Assembly: GCA_029721435.1 (NCBI GenBank)
Contig: CM056583.1
Coordinates: forward strand, 87,931,620 to 87,995,619
DNA from: Gymnothorax reevesii
Taxonomy: Eukaryota > Chordata > Actinopteri > Anguilliformes > Muraenidae
Length of the DNA: 64,000 nt
Direction: 5' to 3'
Both the position numbers and the translations under genes were made by a program. The notes under the pieces were generated by a model. The model was not told the DNA's origin and did no database searches. It worked only from the letters and a program-made list of their open reading frames with translations. Positions 47,501 through 58,500 of the stretch are shown here, one piece after another. Numbering within the stretch: position 1 is the stretch's first letter; each line of letters starts with the position of its first letter.

Positions 47501-47584
47501 TGGTTCACAAATGGCAAATAATTTGTCAACGCTGCTTCATTACTTTGTATATTACATTTTTTAAAATGTAAACTGAAAATGCAT

Positions 47585-47830
47585 TTAACCCCATAAAAAT
47601 TATGGACCCATGTATTGGTCCCTAAAATGCAGCCACTGTATTTATGGTATTTCAGACCCATTTTAAATTCTCACAGAGATCCCATGGTCTCCAACAATCC
47701 CAAATATGTCCTGGTAAAATATAAGGAAATGTATATAAAATAATGTAAAACACCAAGGTATTTTCCGTATGTTTTTGGTGCTATGGCTATGAAAAACATG
47801 GCATCTTGGGGTTGAATATTTCCATGAGTG
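47585..47830 (+). repeat. Shared core repeat, copy 2 of 3
   Basis: ATTGGTCCCTAAAATGCAGC, AATCCCAAATATGTCCTGG and GTGCTATGGCTATGAAAAAC appear in the order seen at 40900-41070 and 59290-59575. Confidence 0.75.
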
Positions 47831-47918
47831 TGATATAGCTTCAGTGAGGCGTTAAAATCAGTATATACCAGAATGTGTGACATTGTCCTACAATATGAAA
47901 AAATGCTTTTTATGATTT

Positions 47919-47949
47919 ATAATAATAATAATAATAATAATAATAATTT
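47919..47949. repeat. (AAT)n microsatellite
   Basis: About ten AAT units. Confidence 0.9.
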
Positions 47950-48730
47950 CGTAATCCACTTTACATTTACAAGAAATCTCAAGGTGCTCGTCAATTAAAA
48001 AAAAACATGAATAAAAAATAAGAGGCAGATAAAAAATTGACACCATTAAAAACAATAGGGGCAATAAGAACAAAAAGTGCACTCGTTAAAAAAGACATTA
48101 AAAATATTGACTAAAAATAATTTCTATTGAGTGGATTCTTAACCTCTTAAAGGAAAAGTTTATGGGGTTTCTGTGGCACTGTAGTGGTCGTGGATGCTCA
48201 TTGGTCATTAGTGATTGTTCAGATGTCCGCGATCTTAGTTTCAGGATGAGAATTTGTCTCTTGGAATATAACTGATAATTTAATGCCATGGAATACCTGC
48301 AATTTTTTGCATTTTCATTATTGTTCAAACATTCCGCCTATGAATCAATATTACGGACAGTGAAGTTGAATTCGTATTGTATCCGTGGCTGTACACAAAC
48401 ATCTCAAAGTTTGCTCGAGCAAAGCTGATTTTTGGGGAAATAAAAGACCTGTTCTAAAGTAAATCATACATGTTCTTTCCAAAAAACAAATAAACAGCTA
48501 TGATTAATTGCAATGTGCAACCCCAATTTGGAAATAGTTGGGAAAAAGTGTAAATTGTGAATAAAATCAAAACGCAATGACTTTCATATCACGCCAGCCA
48601 ATATTTTATTCAGAATAGAACAGAGATTACATAGCAAATGTTGAAACTGAGAAATTTTATCCACAAAATGAGCTCATTTCAAATTTGATGGCTGCTACAG
48701 GTCTCAAAAAAGTTTGACAGGGGCCTGTTT

Positions 48731-49760
48731 ACCATGGTGTAGCATCCCCTCTTTAACACAGAGTGGAGGCGTCTGGGCATTGAAGAGACAGGTTTCTTGA
48801 GTTTAGCCATTGGAATTTGATCCTACTCTTGTTTAATACATGCTTCCAAACTGCTGCAGAGACTTGGGTCTCCTTTGGACTTTTCGTTTAATTATGTGCC
48901 AAATGTTCTCAATCGGTGCAAGATCAGGACTGCAGGCAGGCCAGTTCAGCACACGGACTCTTCTGCTACGCAGCCATGCTGTTGTAATAGCTGTAGTATC
49001 TGGTTTTACATTGTCCTGCTGAAATACACAAGGCATTCCCTGGAATACATGTCGTCTGGAGGAGAGCATATGTTGCTCTAAATCCGTTATATACATTTCA
49101 GCATTCATGGTGCTTTTTAAAGCATGCAAGTGTCCCACACCATATGCATTAATGCATCCCCATACCATCAGAGATACTGGCTTTTGAACTGAAGGCTGAT
49201 TACAGGAAGGGTGGTCTTTCTCCTCTTAAGCCTAGGGGACACAACGGCCATGATTTCCAAGAAGAATGGCATATTTGGACTCCTCTGACAACAGGACACT
49301 TTGCTACAGTCCATTTTAAATGAGCCTGAGGGCCACTCAGAACATGGCGGCGCTCCTGGATCATGCTCAACAATGGCTTCCTTTTTGCATGATAAAGTTT
49401 TAGGTGGCATCTGTGGATGGCACGGCAGACTGTGTTTACAGACAGTTGTTTCTTAAAGTATTCCTGGGATCAGTCATTACTCATTTAGTAATGTCAATGA
49501 CAGAATCATGCCAGTGAGTGATGCAGTGGCGTCTGCGGGCCCGAAGATCACGGCATCCAGTAAAGGTCTTGGGCCTTGACCCTTACGCATAGGGATTTTT
49601 CCAGTTTCTCTGAATCTTTTGATGTTATGCACTGTCGATGATGAGACCTTCAAAGCCTTTGCAATTTGACGTTGAGGAACATTGTTTTTAAAGTACTCCT
49701 CAATTTTTTTTTTACGCAAGCCTTCACACGTTGGAGAGCCTCTGGCTATCTTTAATTCTC
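48731..49760 (-). pseudogene. ISRm11-like transposase, copy 3
   Basis: [11 protein letters not shown] (start codon changed to ATA), [57 protein letters not shown], MVWGCINAYGVGHLHAL, FQQDNVKPDT and [20 protein letters not shown]. Frameshifts separate the blocks. Better preserved in the C-terminal half than copy 2. Confidence 0.8.
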
Positions 49761-49870
49761 GGAGACACGGCCTCTCTAAGACATCCCTTTTATAGCCAAT
49801 CATGTCACACACCTGATGCTTGTTAACTTAATTACTTGCTCAATGTTCTTTCAGCTGATTCTCTTCTATA

Positions 49871-50497
49871 TTAACACATTAACTGCCGACTACGAGAACT
49901 CGTAATGGCGGGTCAGGGCCAGCGCTAGACCTGAAAATTTGGGGGCAAATATCCATCCCTTTATAGACAACAATTTGTCCTGGCTAATTCTTGATAGTTT
50001 TCCTTTATTAACACATTTTCCAATTCAAGAATGATCAAGTGGCAATTGAAGACATGGCTTCTCTCCCCCATATGATCTAAAATCAACAATATAATGGGCT
50101 ACCTTCAGTACTGAAAAATAATTTTATTATTATTAGGTCTATGCACTGGTGCTTGGCGATGGCACTTCAGTACTCTTCAACGGATGAAGGTAATTTTGGT
50201 GACTAGTATGTGGTTTCGTCTGTTTACATTTTCCAATCAGACAGCTGTCTATTTTTTACAGCAAGTTGCGTGACCGTGCTGCAAAAACAGGTGTACGCAC
50301 CTGTTGCCGAAATTACCTTCATTCGCAAAAGAGTTCTGAAATGCCGCTCTCACTGAAAAAAAATTAACGTTGCTGAGTACCAGCGCCCTCAGTGCTGTGT
50401 TTAAAATAAAATGCATATTTGCCCCCGAATTTCAGGTCTAGCGCCGGCCCTGACCCGGCATTATGAGTTATCTCGTAGTCTGCAGTCAATGTGTTAA
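49871..50497. mobile_element. 619-bp TTAA-flanked non-autonomous element
   Basis: TTAA at 49871-49874 and 50494-50497 flank an insert with about 75-bp TIRs: CACATTAACTGC...GGCGGGTCAGGGCCAGCG..GGGGGCAAATA and its mirror. An inner inverted pair (CACTTCAGTACTCTTC..GAAGGTAATTT) exists too. The paralogue at 14061-14075 has an undisturbed single TTAA at the same place. TTAA duplication points to a piggyBac- or Kolobok-type source. Confidence 0.88.
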
Positions 50498-51038
50498 TAG
50501 CTTTTTCAGCCCTTTTTTGCCTGTGTCCCAACTTTTTTGAGACCTGTTGCAGCCAGAAAATTTTAAATGAGCTCATTTTCTGGATAAAAATGTCTCAGTT
50601 TCAACATTTGAAATGTTATCTATATTCCATTGTAAATAACATATTGGCCCGTGAACTGAAAGTCATTGCATTTTGATTTTATTCACAATTTACATTTCGT
50701 CCCAACTATTTCAGAATTGGGGTTGTAATATTAGTCATTTCAAATTTTCACCAGTGATGAACTTGGAAAAAAGTTGGCCATTTTTTTCCCAAGTTTACTA
50801 CACGTTCACCTTTGAGTGCCTCTGCAAACACGCCTATGGATTTTGGTGGCATTTAAAACGAAATATTTGCATGTGAAACTTTTTCATACGCGGCTTTTTT
50901 AAACATTCAGATGATACATTTTGTGTCCATTGAGAAACACAGAGATGATAGTCATTTACATGTAAATCCCAAAATACATTTGTGAATCCTTTGGCGTCCA
51001 TTATGATACTGATCTAACCCCCATTCTGCTACCTCCTC

Positions 51039-51480
51039 TCACGTTGGATTGAGGGCAGACTTTACGCTACAGTGTCTCACAATCCCCCTTGAAGTACAGA
51101 GAGGTATTTCTGGCAGGACGGGCTGGATGAGGTTTTCAGCACTGGATAAGCAGGAGCTGGTGGTTGGTCCCTTCACTGAGAGGTGCTGGTAATTCTGCTC
51201 CTCTGTGAGCTGTTCTTCCTTCACAGGCAGGTCAAAGGTGTTGATGTCAAAGGGCCACTTCCTGGGTGCTGGCTGGACCTCTTCCTCCTGGGGTGCTGGA
51301 TGGTTGACTTTGAGAGAATGGCCATCAAGACTCACGTTGACTTAGTCGACGACCAGCTGACGGTCCTGTAGGTCAAGTGTCTGCATCGACTTCTTGAAAG
51401 GGTTGAAAACTGCAACCTTGGGGAGGAGATGAGGGCTGACCTTCACTTGGAGGGGAACGTCTTCTCCTTCAGGGTGATTG
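51039..51480 (-). pseudogene. Unidentified protein-like fragment
   Basis: Minus strand reads EGEDVPLQVKVSPHLLPKVA, VFNPFKKSMQTLDLQDRQLV, a TAA stop (about 51343), then MSLDGHSLKVNHPAPQEEEV and RKWPFDINTFDLPVKEEQLT. The composition looks like true protein. 51780-51910 on the same strand has another possible piece (FEVFIKVYEGEHPHPSPGIP). I do not recognise the family; it could be an old retrocopy, a gene remnant or an unassigned exon pair. Confidence 0.4.
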
Positions 51481-52289
51481 GACGAGTGTCTTTTGCAGCA
51501 ACCAAAATAAACCAATGTCTAGTGTTACTAAGGATTGATAACATTGAGATTCATTCAACTGTGTCATCGAGATTGAATGTTGTTATAATGTTGTTATAAT
51601 GAGGCTCTAACATCAGCTTAGATAAAAGACTTGATTGATGGTGCTACCTACACTCCAGCACTGACTGAATTGGTTGCGCATCAAACAGACCACAAACTAG
51701 GCCATTTTAAACCATATTTTCATTGGAAAAGATACTTTGACACAAAACACGTTGATTATAATACCTTGCAATGTGCCTCCAGCTGCTTCATGAGGTGGAA
51801 TACCAGGTGAAGGGTGGGGATGCTCTCCTTCATAGACCTTGATGAACACCTCGAACTCACCATGGAAGTCTGGGCTTCTTGAGCAAAGTCTTGATGGCTG
51901 TCAAGCAATGAAGCAGGGGCCTTATTTACAATGCCCTCTTAGGGTTTACGGGCTCGTAAACCGCTGCAAAATTTTTATGTAAGGTAGGCAATGATGGTGC
52001 AAAAAGTGTGGTATAGTTTTTTTTGAGAAAATATATAATTTTTGGGAATTTCTTTTTTTAATATTCCTGTAAAATGGCTGTTTGACTCGACAAATCTGAA
52101 CTCAGGGTTGACGCTCTTCTTTACTGAAAGCAATAATCCCACAGACTTGCAAAGCCTAAAACATTTTAGACGCATGTTTAAACATTGCTGTGCATGATTT
52201 TGAGCAAGAATGGATTTTTAAAAAATATTAAAAGCATTTTTTTTTGATTGTATGCCTCTGAAAAAAAAATTCACTATGTAAGAAACAAG

Positions 52290-52480
52290 ATATACTTCAT
52301 TGAACCTAGTGGGGTAATTTGTCCTCTGCATTTGACCAATCCTATAGTTAGGAGCAGTAAGCAGCCACAGAGCAGCGCCTGGGGACCAACTCCAGTTCTA
52401 AAGCCAGTTCCTTGGTCAGGGTTGGAGTGTTCTCATGAGGCATGGTTTTGTGGGTGGAGGAAACCAGAGTACCCGGAGAA
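52290..52480. repeat. Common fish repeat end joined to CR1 tail
   Basis: GGTAATTTGTCCTCTGCATT, GCAGCGCCTGGGGACCAACT, CCAGTTCCTTGGTCAGGG, GGAGGAAACCAGAGTACCCG are the blocks of a very widespread fish interspersed repeat; its class is uncertain to me. Confidence 0.6.
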
Positions 52481-52489
52481 AACCTACAC

Positions 52490-53100
52490 TCGCCAGTTTC
52501 TTTATACTATTGTGAATATATCCCTTCAGATACTAAATGACGCGGTATCTAGCTTTAAGTCAAGCCTGCTCTTTAAAACCCCCAAGGTCTCTGCCTCAAC
52601 AATAGGGTTAGGCAAGCTATTCTACATTGAAATTACTCTTTGGGTGAAGAAATATTTCCAAATATCAGTGCTAAATTTACCTTTGGTCAACTTCCATTTG
52701 TGACTCCGAGTTCTACTCACAACACTTGGTCGAAGGAATCCTACATTCACTTTGTTAATCCCTTTAACATATTGAAAGACCTCCCTCAATCAAATCACCC
52801 GAGTCTCCTTTTCCGAAGACTAAAGAGATTAAGTATCTTCAGCCTCTTCTCATAGCTTTCATCTTTTATACCTGGCATAAGCTCTTCTCTGAACTTTCCC
52901 TAGAGCCTCTATATCTTTCTTAAAGTATGGTCCCCAGACCTGTACACAATACTCCAGATGTGGTCTGACGAATGTGTTGTTCAAAAGAAGCATCACCTCC
53001 TTAGATTTGTACTCAATACTTTTGGCAATGCATCCCAGCATCCAATTGGCTTTTTTAACAGCTACGGCACAATGGCTAGAGCCTGTGAGGGTTTTACGGG
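52490..53100 (-). mobile_element. CR1-type LINE 3' end
   Basis: Minus strand: ANWMLGCIAKSIEYKSKEVM, NTFVRPHLEYCVQVWGPYFK, DIEALGKVQRRA, then with stops FNMLKGL, VGFLRPSVVSRTRSHKWKL and the tail. These are the C-terminal thumb blocks of CR1 reverse transcriptase. 5'-truncated as usual for LINEs. Confidence 0.85.
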
Positions 53101-53124
53101 CCTTCATGGAGCTGGAATCATAAT

Positions 53125-53600
53125 GCCATAGCTCATCGCCCAAATCCAAACCTTGCCCTGGACTGCGATGTCCCCTGACCTCTCCCCCACAGAACACATA
53201 TGGGATAAGGTGGGACGACACGTGTAACGGTAGCTCCCACCCTGTCAGCACTTGGCACTGCTGGGTGAGAATTCCTGAAGCTGACATTGGTCGTCTCATT
53301 TGGAGGATGTGGCTTCTCTGTGATGCTTGTTTGGATGCTAATGGCGGACCAACTCATTACTGATCACTGAGACTTTTGGGGTACCATCCCACGTGACATT
53401 TTGTACCTCCAGAAATAAATTCTCAATGACTTAAGTTATGATAAAGTGTCATGAACTTGATCTTCAATTGCTCACCTATTAAATAAATTAGTTTCATAAA
53501 TATATTTTCAGTTATTTGTCTTTTTTTTTTTGAAGTATTATTTGTGCATTGCCAGTCGGGGGTGCCAGTCATTTTGGAACCCACTGTAGTTGTGACCCCC
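53125..53600 (+). pseudogene. Decayed Tc1/mariner transposase C-terminus
   Basis: Plus strand [20 protein letters not shown] recalls the DWPALSPDLNPIEHVWDQLG block; stops follow. The end near 53555-53590 (GGTGCCAGTCATTTTGGAACC) looks like a Tc1 terminal repeat. Confidence 0.65.
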
Positions 53601-55346
53601 CTCATGTTACTCATCAAAAGACCATTTGACATTAGTTGGGGCCCCATTTTTGGAGGCTCGAATGCCCTTTCCCTCTTTCATTCAGTTCCTGAAAGAACTG
53701 TGTAGAGCTCTTTGACCAAGTTAGCACTTATGACTTTCCATTTTTTGAATGTCCTTGACAAATTCTGGCTAAATCCTATACATAATACCTTTAAAATGAG
53801 CCTAAGGGACCAAAAATTATAAGACAATGATGTCATATGTTGCAAACAAAGGCTGAGCTCAAGGCATCAACCATGTTTTCATCCAGGCTTGGGATCAAAC
53901 AGCGATCCCTCTGTTCGACTTCAAATAGCACCTCTGATCAGCAACCAGACCCAAAGTACAAAGCAACACAAAAAATGCTTAAAAAACATTTATTGCCTTT
54001 CCACATCAGACATTTGTATATTCTCAAAGCTACAATTAACGGTCACTGCCCTAATGGATGTTGAATATAAAAATAATAGAAAGTTGTCTTCATACAAAAA
54101 CTTGCAACGATCAAAATCCAATTACATTTGCAATTGAATTAGAGTTGTTAAAAAAAAAAAAAAAAGGTTTATTCCTTTAATTTCCATGACTTGATTTGTG
54201 ACAAATACATCCTTAAGCCAGTTTTGATTTTAAAATGCCATTAAACCAGGCAAACTTATAAAACCATGGTTAAAACCCTTGAACAACCAGATTTTACAGT
54301 AACGTTTTTAAAATGAACTTGATGCCATTTATAAATCAGAGTAGTCAGATGTAGTAAAGCAGTACCATCCAAGTAGTTTTCATAGTTGGCTAAAAACACA
54401 GTCATTAATGTCAGAAAATTCAGTGAATAATTTCCAATCGTGCATGATGGCCATTATGTCAGAACACACTGCCTACATGCCTGGTCAATATAAAGGGAAA
54501 GCCTGGTGACATACTAGCATTTGTTTAACAAACTGAAATGTGAGATTGGTACAGTAAGCTCACTCAGTGCACCTGCGAGTCAAATTTACACAAGATAAAT
54601 CCCTTCGTACCCAATTATGGTAGGGAATCCCATTTTCTTTCAAAAGATATCCGTGTCTTTGATGGGCCATTTCAACTCATCCCAATTGGCAGACTGAATG
54701 TCCATCAAATCCAGGGGATAAAAACTGAAATATTATCAAAATCACACCTGAAGGAACAAAATGCGGTATTTATGTCCTTGGGTAAAATGCCAACAGAAAA
54801 AGTGCACAACAATGGCAAAGTATATCCTGTACACAACATTTACATAATAGCAACACTTTCTTTGGAATGTTGGACTAAATGTATGAGAACCAATCCCAAA
54901 GTAGCTGCCAGGGTCTCGAAAAAACAGTCAGAGAATGATCCCGCTTTAAGGGAGAAATGGCGCGCACGTTAAAACTAAGACCTTGAGGCTGATGGCAGCC
55001 AACCTCAACATATAAAGGCAGCAAACGAACATTAAAAATGAACACAACAAACATTTAATACTTCCAAACCATCTCCGCTCTGCAGGTCAGGGGTAAGCAA
55101 TCTTGTTCTCGGAGGGCTTCAATCCTAAAGTTCGCTCCCACCCTAACAAAGCGCACCTCATTCAACAGTGGGCGATCTCATGCAGCTACGTCCGAGTAGT
55201 CAGCTTTGCAAAACAATAGCTGAAGTGAAAACCTACAGGATGGTAGATCTCCATAAACGGGGTTTAGCTACCCTGACTTTATTTGTCCCCATGATCTGAC
55301 TTGTGAGGTACTGTTCTCTGTCCACCCCCAATCTCCCCACCCACGG
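53601..55346. other. Spacer downstream of skp2, possible 3' UTR
   Basis: A-rich run at 54151-54165. A common fish repeat end (GGTCAGGGGTAAGCAATCTT..GGAGGGCT) at 55086-55240. A minus-strand AATAAA lies at 55278-55283. No protein-coding signal. Confidence 0.4.
55278..55283 (-). promoter_or_regulatory. Possible skp2 polyadenylation signal AATAAA
   Basis: AATAAA on the minus strand, 64 nt after the skp2 stop. Other AATAAA hexamers occur further on (for example near 53989), so the main site is uncertain. Confidence 0.3.
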
Positions 55347-55548
55347 CTAGGGCCTGAAGACCAGCCGGCAAGCCATCCCCCACATGGAGCGATCTCTCAG
55401 ACCCGCTGGGGTAGGGCGTGCCACGGACGAAAAGCAGCAAGTGTTGATGTTTATGTGCGGCAGACTCTTGTTCAGGATGGGCAGGTAACTGTCCTGCACC
55501 AGACCAAACACCTCCAGCATCTTCAAGGCAGGAAATGTCTCCAGAGAT
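55347..55548 (-). CDS. skp2: skp2 last exon with stop
   Basis: Codes SLETFPALKMLEVFGLVQDS, YLPILNKSLPHININTCCFS, SVARPTPAGLRDRSMWGMAC, RLVFRP, TAG at 55347-55349. 202 nt = one base plus 67 codons. Confidence 0.95.
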
Positions 55549-58500
55549 CTTTGAGCAGAGAGGAGGAGAAATAAAAACAGCCCTCAGCTCTCAAATGGAA
55601 AAATAATTGTTATAAATGAAATTAAATCTATTAATACTGATGGGCAGAAATGCATTGGAAAAAAAATATGCACCGGGCAAACTAAATCATAATGCATACA
55701 TTTTTAACCCATCTAGCACATGAAACCCCCTACAACTTTTTGATGTGACTTCAAGGAATTAAAAAAGAAACCAGCACTTGCTACGTTAATGAATATGCAC
55801 TCATCATTCGGTGCAGACGGGCACTTTCTACCAGCAGATATACCTGCAGCTGGGAGACATGGCTTGTACTCACATCAGTGTCGCTGGTTGGATCTGGTAA
55901 CAGCGACTCAGGCCGAGATGTTTGAGGAAGGAGAGCTGCTGAAGGACTGGAAAAGTGTCGGCTGTCAGCAGTACACTGTCACTGCGAAGACAGAATTATT
56001 ACGATTAGGTGCATGAAATCCCAAGTAGGAATGTGCAGTGGTCTATCCATCTGTTCAGCCAATAAAATTACTTTAATTTGGACAGAACGCATACATAAAA
56101 TTGTGTAAGCTTTGTTTACTACTTGCACAACGTCCAGCTATGGACACTCCATGATTACATCTAAATGAAGATATTTGTCTCCAATCAAATTCTCATATAA
56201 GGGACAGTGTCTATGATAAAGGGAGATCTATTGGCAGAAATTGAGCGCAATATTCAAATAAGTTTTCATTTGTGTATAATCACCTGAAAATAATAATCAT
56301 TGTGCTTTCTTTGGCCAAGAATGAGGCTTGTATAACTAGAGGGAGCGAGTCCTCTTTCACAGAGCTCGCCATTTTGCATCGCTATGTTTCGACAGTAGCC
56401 CAGAACAAACTAAATGAACGATGACTCCAGAGAGTACCTTTCAGGCATTTTGCAAGTTCCATGGCCATCGTAGATTTTCCTACACACACGGAAAGGGGAG
56501 AGTGAGGGAAGCAGTTATCAGTTGGTTGCAATCTGCAAATCACCGCTATCCATCTGTCCATTTATCCTTTCTCAGCCGCTTATCCAGGTCACGGGTAGCA
56601 AATTAAGCGAAGTAGCCCAGGAGTTCCCTTCCTCAGCTACTTCCTCAAAGCCTTCCTGGGCGATCCGAGAAAGACGATCCCAAGGAATATAATATCTCCA
56701 GTTGTCCTGCGTCTGCTTTATGGCCTCCTTTAAGTTAGACCAGTTTGGAAAACCTCAAAAGGGAGGCATCTGGAACAGACAACTCGACCACCTCAACTGA
56801 CCCCTCTCAACGCGGGTGACCAGTGGCTGTACTCTGAGCATCTCCCGGATGTCCAAGCTTCTCGCCCTATCCCCAAGAGTGAGCCCAGCCACCAACGATG
56901 AAAACTCATTCTGGTTGCTTGCATTCGCCATCTTGTCCTTTCTGACAGTATCCAAAGCTCCTGACCATAGGGAACGCCGGAAACGTAGATCGATGGGTGA
57001 CTGAAGGGCTTCGCTTTCAGCCTCAGGTCCTTCTTCACCGTATTGGACTGGTACAATTCTTGCATCACTGCAGACTGCTGCTCTGATCCACCTGTCCATC
57101 TCCAACGCCATACTACCCACGCTCATGAACAAGACCTGCCAGAGACGCCTAAACTCCTCCAACTTGGGATAACAACACTCTCCCCAATTGGAGGGGAACA
57201 ATAAATTTTTTGGCAGGGAACTATGGCCTCAGATTTGGAGCAGCTGATCCCCATTCTCGGCTACGAACCGCTTCAGTGTGCGTTGGAAGTCATCGCCTGA
57301 TGCGGCGAACAGGACCACATCATCTGCAAACAGCAGAAATGCAACCCAGAGGCCAACAAACTGAAAAAAATCCAATAACGAAACACCGCACAGGTTTGGA
57401 TTAGGGAGCCCATTCCCTCCAACCAATCCTTACCGAATGTCCCCTTCATTGCCCATGTGAGCATCGAAGTCCCCCAGCAAAACTATGGAATCCCCATTTA
57501 AAACTCACTGCAGGACCCCATGGAGGCTGGAAACTCCAAACAGCTGTGAGGTGCACAAGCACCCCACGAGCACACTGCACAGATGCTCGTTTCCCAGTGT
57601 GAACTCCAACACAGCGGCTCTCAGCCGCGACGACACTAGTAACCCCCAGGCCTGCCTGCCGCCTCTGACCTTGGGCAACTCCAGGAAAGGAGAGCTGCCT
57701 CAACCCGTCATGTGATCTGGTTCCAAAGCCAAGGTTACACACTGAGGAGAGTCAAACGAAATCTCGCTGGTGACGCTCAGCCTCCTGCACAAGCTCAAAC
57801 TCCTCCTCTACCAGTGGGGTGACCCTCCACGTCCCGAGAGCCTGTTTCTATAACCAGAGCCCAAACCATCAGGGTCTCCGCCTCAGTTTACAGGGTCTTC
57901 CACCCAGTGTACAAAAGGGATGGGCCTGAGGAATCGAGTCCTTGATCCCTCATCGTTATTAGAGAACTCAAGAGGTTCATGAAGGAATGCAATTATTATT
58001 GCCATTATGTCATTTTTTTTTTTTTAACGTGCATGTCTGTATAGCCAATATTTGAAAATGGTTCCACACTATGAAGTGCAATTACCTTCAGCTTTATTAT
58101 AAAGATATGTGAATGGAAAACAAACAAAATGGAGTTAAAAAAGAAAACATTTTGATGCAAACGATTTCAACTGACTTTGTTGCGTTTATTAGCTCTTTTG
58201 ATTGGTTTTGTGGTTGAGCGCCAATTTTACATGCAGCGTCGCCTGCAGTAGCTCCAAGATCAGACACCGTTTATTCAATGGCTAATACTGCTCAGCGCGG
58301 CAAAGTATGGAAGGCTACTTTGCACAAAGTGATGCCCGTCAGTTATTGTGCCAGCAATATGGGGGTGTATGAGGATGTTTTCCATAATGGGATTGATCTC
58401 AAACCGAATTCATGACGTCATGCTCGTTTCCCGAGCAAGCATGCACCCCAGAAGGAAACTCTTTTAGTTATAAGAGGATGGGAGGGGAGTGAAGCTGGGC

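Larger units (their letters stand above)
48516..50728 (-). mobile_element. ISRm11-like transposon, copy 3, with nested TTAA element
   Basis: Ends GCAACCCCAATTTGGAAAT (48517) and ..CAGAATTGGGGTTGTA (50727), same family as 13755-15429. Gene on the minus strand. A 619-bp element is inserted at a TTAA near its 5' end. Confidence 0.88.
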
